Assembly: GCF_008329705.1 (NCBI RefSeq) | Contig: NZ_VTSX01000022.1 | Span: 1 to 64,000, forward strand | Direction: 5' to 3' | Length of the DNA: 64,000 bases | Source: Chryseobacterium sp. SN22 | GTDB taxonomy: Bacteria > Bacteroidota > Bacteroidia > Flavobacteriales > Weeksellaceae | In this document: positions 61,086-64,000 of the stretch, in pieces | Numbering within the stretch: the stretch's first letter is position 1 | Layout: each line of letters opens with the position of its first letter | The notes under the pieces: model-generated | Databases searched by the model: none | What the model saw: the letters and a program-made list of their open reading frames with translations, nothing else | Told to the model about the DNA's origin: nothing | Program-made: the position numbers and the translations under genes

Positions 61086-62237
61086 TTAGCTTACAAAGAA
61101 CCTCCTGGTGGAAGAAGAAATGTTCCGGATATAAATGATTTCCGTTTTTGCATTTCCCAGCGCCGACATCACCTCATGGAATGCCGTATCTGCCGAAAAG
61201 TAGGCGACATAAATCCCGCCGTTGAAATTCAGTTTTTCGAGGTTAAGGTTTTCAAAGACTTTCAGGAGCTCTTCCCTGGAATCTGCCGTGTCGATTTCGA
61301 GGATCAGTCCGTCGTTCTCGCTGTTGGACAATTCGGAATTGTCTTTATACTGACCGTTTTTCAGGAAAATCACCTTATCCGAAACCTTCTCCACTTCATA
61401 CAGCTGCTGCGAGCTGAGGATGAGCGCAATCGGGTTATTCACCGAATTGGCGATTGATTTCAGATCTTCCAGAATAACCTGCTGTGCCAGGACATCCAGG
61501 TTGGCAAGAGGTTCGTCAAGCAATAAAATTTCCGGTTTCCTCAGCAGGGTGCGGGCCAGCTCGAAGCGCATTTTATAGCCGGAAGAAAGCTCGTTCCATT
61601 TCAGGTGCTTATAGTTCCAGAGCCCGAGGCGCGCGATCATCATTAAAGTCCGGGTTTCGTTCTCTTCGGGAGGAACGCCGTAGCTGGCAAGGACAAATTT
61701 AAGGTTGTCTTTGAGGCTTCCATACCATTTTTCCGTTCTTTGCGGGATGTAGACCAGCTTTGTCCGGAGGTCATAATCATTCTCAGGATTTTTATTGAAC
61801 GAATAATTCAGTTCCCCCTCGTCGTGAGAAATTTCTTTTGCCAGGATCCTCAGTAAAGTGGTTTTCCCGTTACCGTTTTCTCCTACCAGGCCGTATACCT
61901 GTCCTTTACGGATTTCTACAGAAACCGGACCTAAGGAGAAGCGGCGGCTGCCGTAGGATTTTACGATATTCCAGGCGCGGAGCACAGCTTCTTTTTCCGG
62001 ATGTTCTTCCACACTGATCTTACCAATCTTATCCAGCAGATCCTTCGACCTGCTGTTCAGTTCTTCAACGGAATGGTTGTGGGTTTCTTTCCAATCGGTA
62101 AGGGCGACGGCTTCGCGGTAAATCTCCATATCCTGGGTATCCACCGCGCAATCCAGTAATTTTCTAAATCCTAAAACGGTGTCTTTGTTGTCGAAAAAAT
62201 GATAGACTTCGGCGACTCTTTGCTGATGTTTTGTCAT
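61086..62237 (-). CDS. ABC ATPase with N-terminal extension
   Basis: About 383 residues from ATG 62237; the frame could extend to a TTG. Residues 1-95 form a helical extension (AEVYHFFDNKDTVLGFRKLL) found before few ABC ATPases. Walker A is GENGNGKTT at 119-127 with Lys125, the signature is LSSGY at 217-221 instead of LSGGQ, and Walker B is ILLLDEP with Asp241 and Glu242. A 90-residue C-terminal domain follows. The pair with the membrane protein at 59202 is tight. Confidence 0.87.
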   Translation of the reverse strand: MTKHQQRVAEVYHFFDNKDTVLGFRKLLDCAVDTQDMEIYREAVALTDWKETHNHSVEELNSRSKDLLDKIGKISVEEHPEKEAVLRAWNIVKSYGSRRFSLGPVSVEIRKGQVYGLVGENGNGKTTLLRILAKEISHDEGELNYSFNKNPENDYDLRTKLVYIPQRTEKWYGSLKDNLKFVLASYGVPPEENETRTLMMIARLGLWNYKHLKWNELSSGYKMRFELARTLLRKPEILLLDEPLANLDVLAQQVILEDLKSIANSVNNPIALILSSQQLYEVEKVSDKVIFLKNGQYKDNSELSNSENDGLILEIDTADSREELLKVFENLNLEKLNFNGGIYVAYFSADTAFHEVMSALGNAKTEIIYIRNISSSTRRFFVS

Positions 62238-62347
62238 GGGTTCCAACGGTATTGGTTTCAGTTTTTAAAGATATAAATTTCTTTTCCGTTATTCTTTTGG
62301 TCCGGATAAAAACTAATTTTATTTTTACATCCAGTTAAAATCATCAG

Positions 62348-63193
62348 ATGAACAAAATAACCGTACTGTTTCTGTTTTTATTTTCTTTATCCGTCATCAA
62401 CGCACAGGAAATTATTCCGTTCAGAATAACGACGTACAATAACCTGATTGTCAAAACTCAGGTCAATAATAAAGATTCTTTAGACCTGATGTTCCAGATT
62501 GCCATGGAAGAAGCTTCGATTTCCCCGGAACGGAAAAGAAGTGCCGATCATATCCTATTTAAAGACGGCATCAGTGATGGAAATACAGTTTCCATCGGGA
62601 AAAATACGTATCAGGATATCCGTTTTTTTGATGGTGAGCTTAGCGGCCATGAAGCCGACGGAAAAATCGGAACCGGAATTTTCAAAGGAAAAATTTTTGG
62701 GATCGACTATGACAACAGCCGGCTTTCAATATATGAAACTATGCCTGACCTTAAAGAATATCATTCAATTCCATTGGTATACCGGAACGGACAGCTTTTT
62801 ATCCAGGCGGAGAATGTTATTGACGGGAAACCTGTAGCTGCTGATTTTCTCCTGCAATCCGGATATTCCGGTGGAATTATATACAGCAATGCCTTTGCCG
62901 ACGGAAAAGACCTCGACCAAAAGCTGAAAATCACCGGTGAAAAAACGCTAAGGAACTCAGCCGGAAAAAGTATTGTTACTAAAAACGGAATTCTGCCCCT
63001 GCTCAACATCGGAAGCTTTACACTGAAAGATGTTTCGGCAGGGTTTTTCACAGGAGAACTTAAAACCCAGAAAGCAAGCTATCTGGGAGCTGATGTGCTG
63101 AAAAGATTCAACTGGATTTTCGATGCGGAGCGGAAGACCGTCTACATCAGGCCCAGCAAATATTTTACGGATGCTTATTTTAAAATAAATTAA
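62348..63193 (+). CDS. Retropepsin-like protein lacking its catalytic Asp
   Basis: A 281-residue exported protein (signal ends at INAQ). Two retropepsin-like halves are visible: DLMFQIAMEEA near 46-56, and AADFLLQSGYSGG near 159-171, where the family has FLLDTGYTGG or similar. The usual Asp-Thr/Ser-Gly is replaced by Gln-Ser-Gly, and the first half has Gln in place of Asp. It is probably a non-catalytic relative. It stands alone between divergent and convergent neighbours. Confidence 0.75.
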   Translation: MNKITVLFLFLFSLSVINAQEIIPFRITTYNNLIVKTQVNNKDSLDLMFQIAMEEASISPERKRSADHILFKDGISDGNTVSIGKNTYQDIRFFDGELSGHEADGKIGTGIFKGKIFGIDYDNSRLSIYETMPDLKEYHSIPLVYRNGQLFIQAENVIDGKPVAADFLLQSGYSGGIIYSNAFADGKDLDQKLKITGEKTLRNSAGKSIVTKNGILPLLNIGSFTLKDVSAGFFTGELKTQKASYLGADVLKRFNWIFDAERKTVYIRPSKYFTDAYFKIN

Positions 63194-63205
63194 AGTCAAT
63201 TCTGT

Positions 63206-63964
63206 TTATTTCTGAAGCACTTCGATTTTGGTATACCGGAACACTTTCCCGGCTTCATTTTCATTAACCTTTGTTAAATTTTTATTCTTCGGAAATCCCC
63301 TTTCGGTCACGATGTGCCCCGTTACTATGATCTTTACAGGCAGATGGGTTCCGTCAAACAATTGATCTGCATCAATTAATTTTTTATTTGCAGGTTCCAG
63401 CCAGTAATAATCACTTTTACCAACATTTCCTTTCTTATTTGATTCACTCCACCGGGCGCAGGTACATGCAATGGCATTGTAGTTTAGGATCAGGGTTTTT
63501 AGTTTTGTTTCGGGTTTGAAATCAGGTTTATCAAGAACTTCAAGTTCGGTATATCGGAATACTTTTCCTTTGGGCAACGGCTCTTCATTCTGAATTGTTC
63601 CTTTCGGAACGCCTTCTTTTGTATAGAACTGCCCCTTTATTCTTAGAAAATGCCTGAATACATCAAAATAAACAGGTAATCCCATATTTTCATCCGCAGG
63701 TTCTATATAGAAATATAAGTTTTTAATTCCTTCCTTATTAACAGATTTCAGATCTTCTACACGGATCCAGCCCGGACAGGTACAGCCAAAAGCAGTATAG
63801 TCAACATCCAGACTTTCGATCTTACCGGTTAATGTGTTGTTGTGATCGGAAATAACTTTTGATGATTTAATTTTATCTAACGGATATTTTTTCAATTCCT
63901 GTTTACAGGAAACCCAGGGAATGATAAAGATAGCAATTACTATATTTTTTAAAATGGAACCCAT
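63206..63964 (-). CDS. Lipoprotein with two tandem copies of one domain
   Basis: About 252 residues from ATG 63964, lipobox PWVSC (Cys20). Residues about 48-146 and 155-252 are repeats of each other: both have a C-T-C motif followed by Trp (Cys61/Cys63/Trp66 and Cys167/Cys169/Trp172), an (Y/W)xxEPA segment, and end GKVFRYTELEVLDK or GKVFRYTKIEVLQK. No family recognised. The paired Cys could bind metal or form disulfides. Confidence 0.78.
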   Translation of the reverse strand: MGSILKNIVIAIFIIPWVSCKQELKKYPLDKIKSSKVISDHNNTLTGKIESLDVDYTAFGCTCPGWIRVEDLKSVNKEGIKNLYFYIEPADENMGLPVYFDVFRHFLRIKGQFYTKEGVPKGTIQNEEPLPKGKVFRYTELEVLDKPDFKPETKLKTLILNYNAIACTCARWSESNKKGNVGKSDYYWLEPANKKLIDADQLFDGTHLPVKIIVTGHIVTERGFPKNKNLTKVNENEAGKVFRYTKIEVLQK

Positions 63965-64000
63965 CAAATTAGTTTTTAATTAACGTATTTCTCTGTATTC

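Noticed and set aside
1-64000. CRISPR array or prophage
   Set aside because: No regularly spaced identical repeats and no phage structural or integrase genes were found.

Overview
The window reads as chromosomal DNA of a flavobacterium, most like Chryseobacterium or a near relative (Weeksellaceae). The signs are SusC/SusD-type outer membrane transport, weak ribosome binding sites, flavobacterial -7 boxes of the form TAnnTTTG, lipoproteins with a Cys after a short hydrophobic stretch, and many dispersed intergenic repeats. The species assignment is inference; no rRNA or other phylogenetic marker was compared.

Bases 1-28900 form a pectin utilisation locus. The minus-strand arm (1-6350) holds the cytoplasmic route: kduI, kduD, uxaC, kdgK, eda and the start of an ExuT-like hexuronate permease cut by the window edge. 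A 870-base AT-rich divergent region carries two matching LacI-type operator candidates, one facing each arm. The plus-strand arm (7220-26449) begins with susC and susD and continues with secreted enzymes: CE8 pectinesterase, PL1-type pectate lyase, a DUF4861 protein, GH105, GH43, CE12, GH28, an alpha/beta esterase, a second CE8, a second CE12, the cytosolic cupin KdgF and a lipoprotein PL1 lyase. A convergent minus-strand pair (26686-28894) adds a PL10 lyase and a second, larger DUF4861 protein. The implied flow is demethylation and deacetylation, backbone cleavage, import through SusCD, trimming by GH28/GH105, and then KdgF-KduI-KduD or UxaC to KDG, KDPG and pyruvate plus glyceraldehyde 3-phosphate. 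UxaB and UxaA, needed after UxaC, are not in the window.

Bases 29206-50190 are accessory and stress genes: a Crp-like regulator with a PRISE-type reductase, a large-subunit catalase, a TetR-controlled membrane/rhodanese cassette, several short-chain dehydrogenases each beside an AraC or HxlR regulator, an esterase divergent from a TonB-dependent receptor, and a YihY/BrkB membrane protein.

Bases 50543-64000 mix core genes (tRNA-Ser, trxB, holA) with small unknown proteins: a Suppressor-of-fused domain protein, an HSDR_N-type nuclease domain protein, a dienelactone hydrolase, a cupin, an acetyltransferase, DUF2911 and DinB-like proteins, a Crp-like regulator, an unusual ABC ATPase with a large membrane partner, a retropepsin-like protein lacking its catalytic Asp, and a lipoprotein made of two tandem copies of one domain. 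Intergenic spaces are rich in palindromic repeats and strong hairpin terminators. I found no insertion sequence, prophage or CRISPR array. The best leads are the two DUF4861 proteins, the shared operator motif of the pectin locus, the TetR cassette and the ABC pair.
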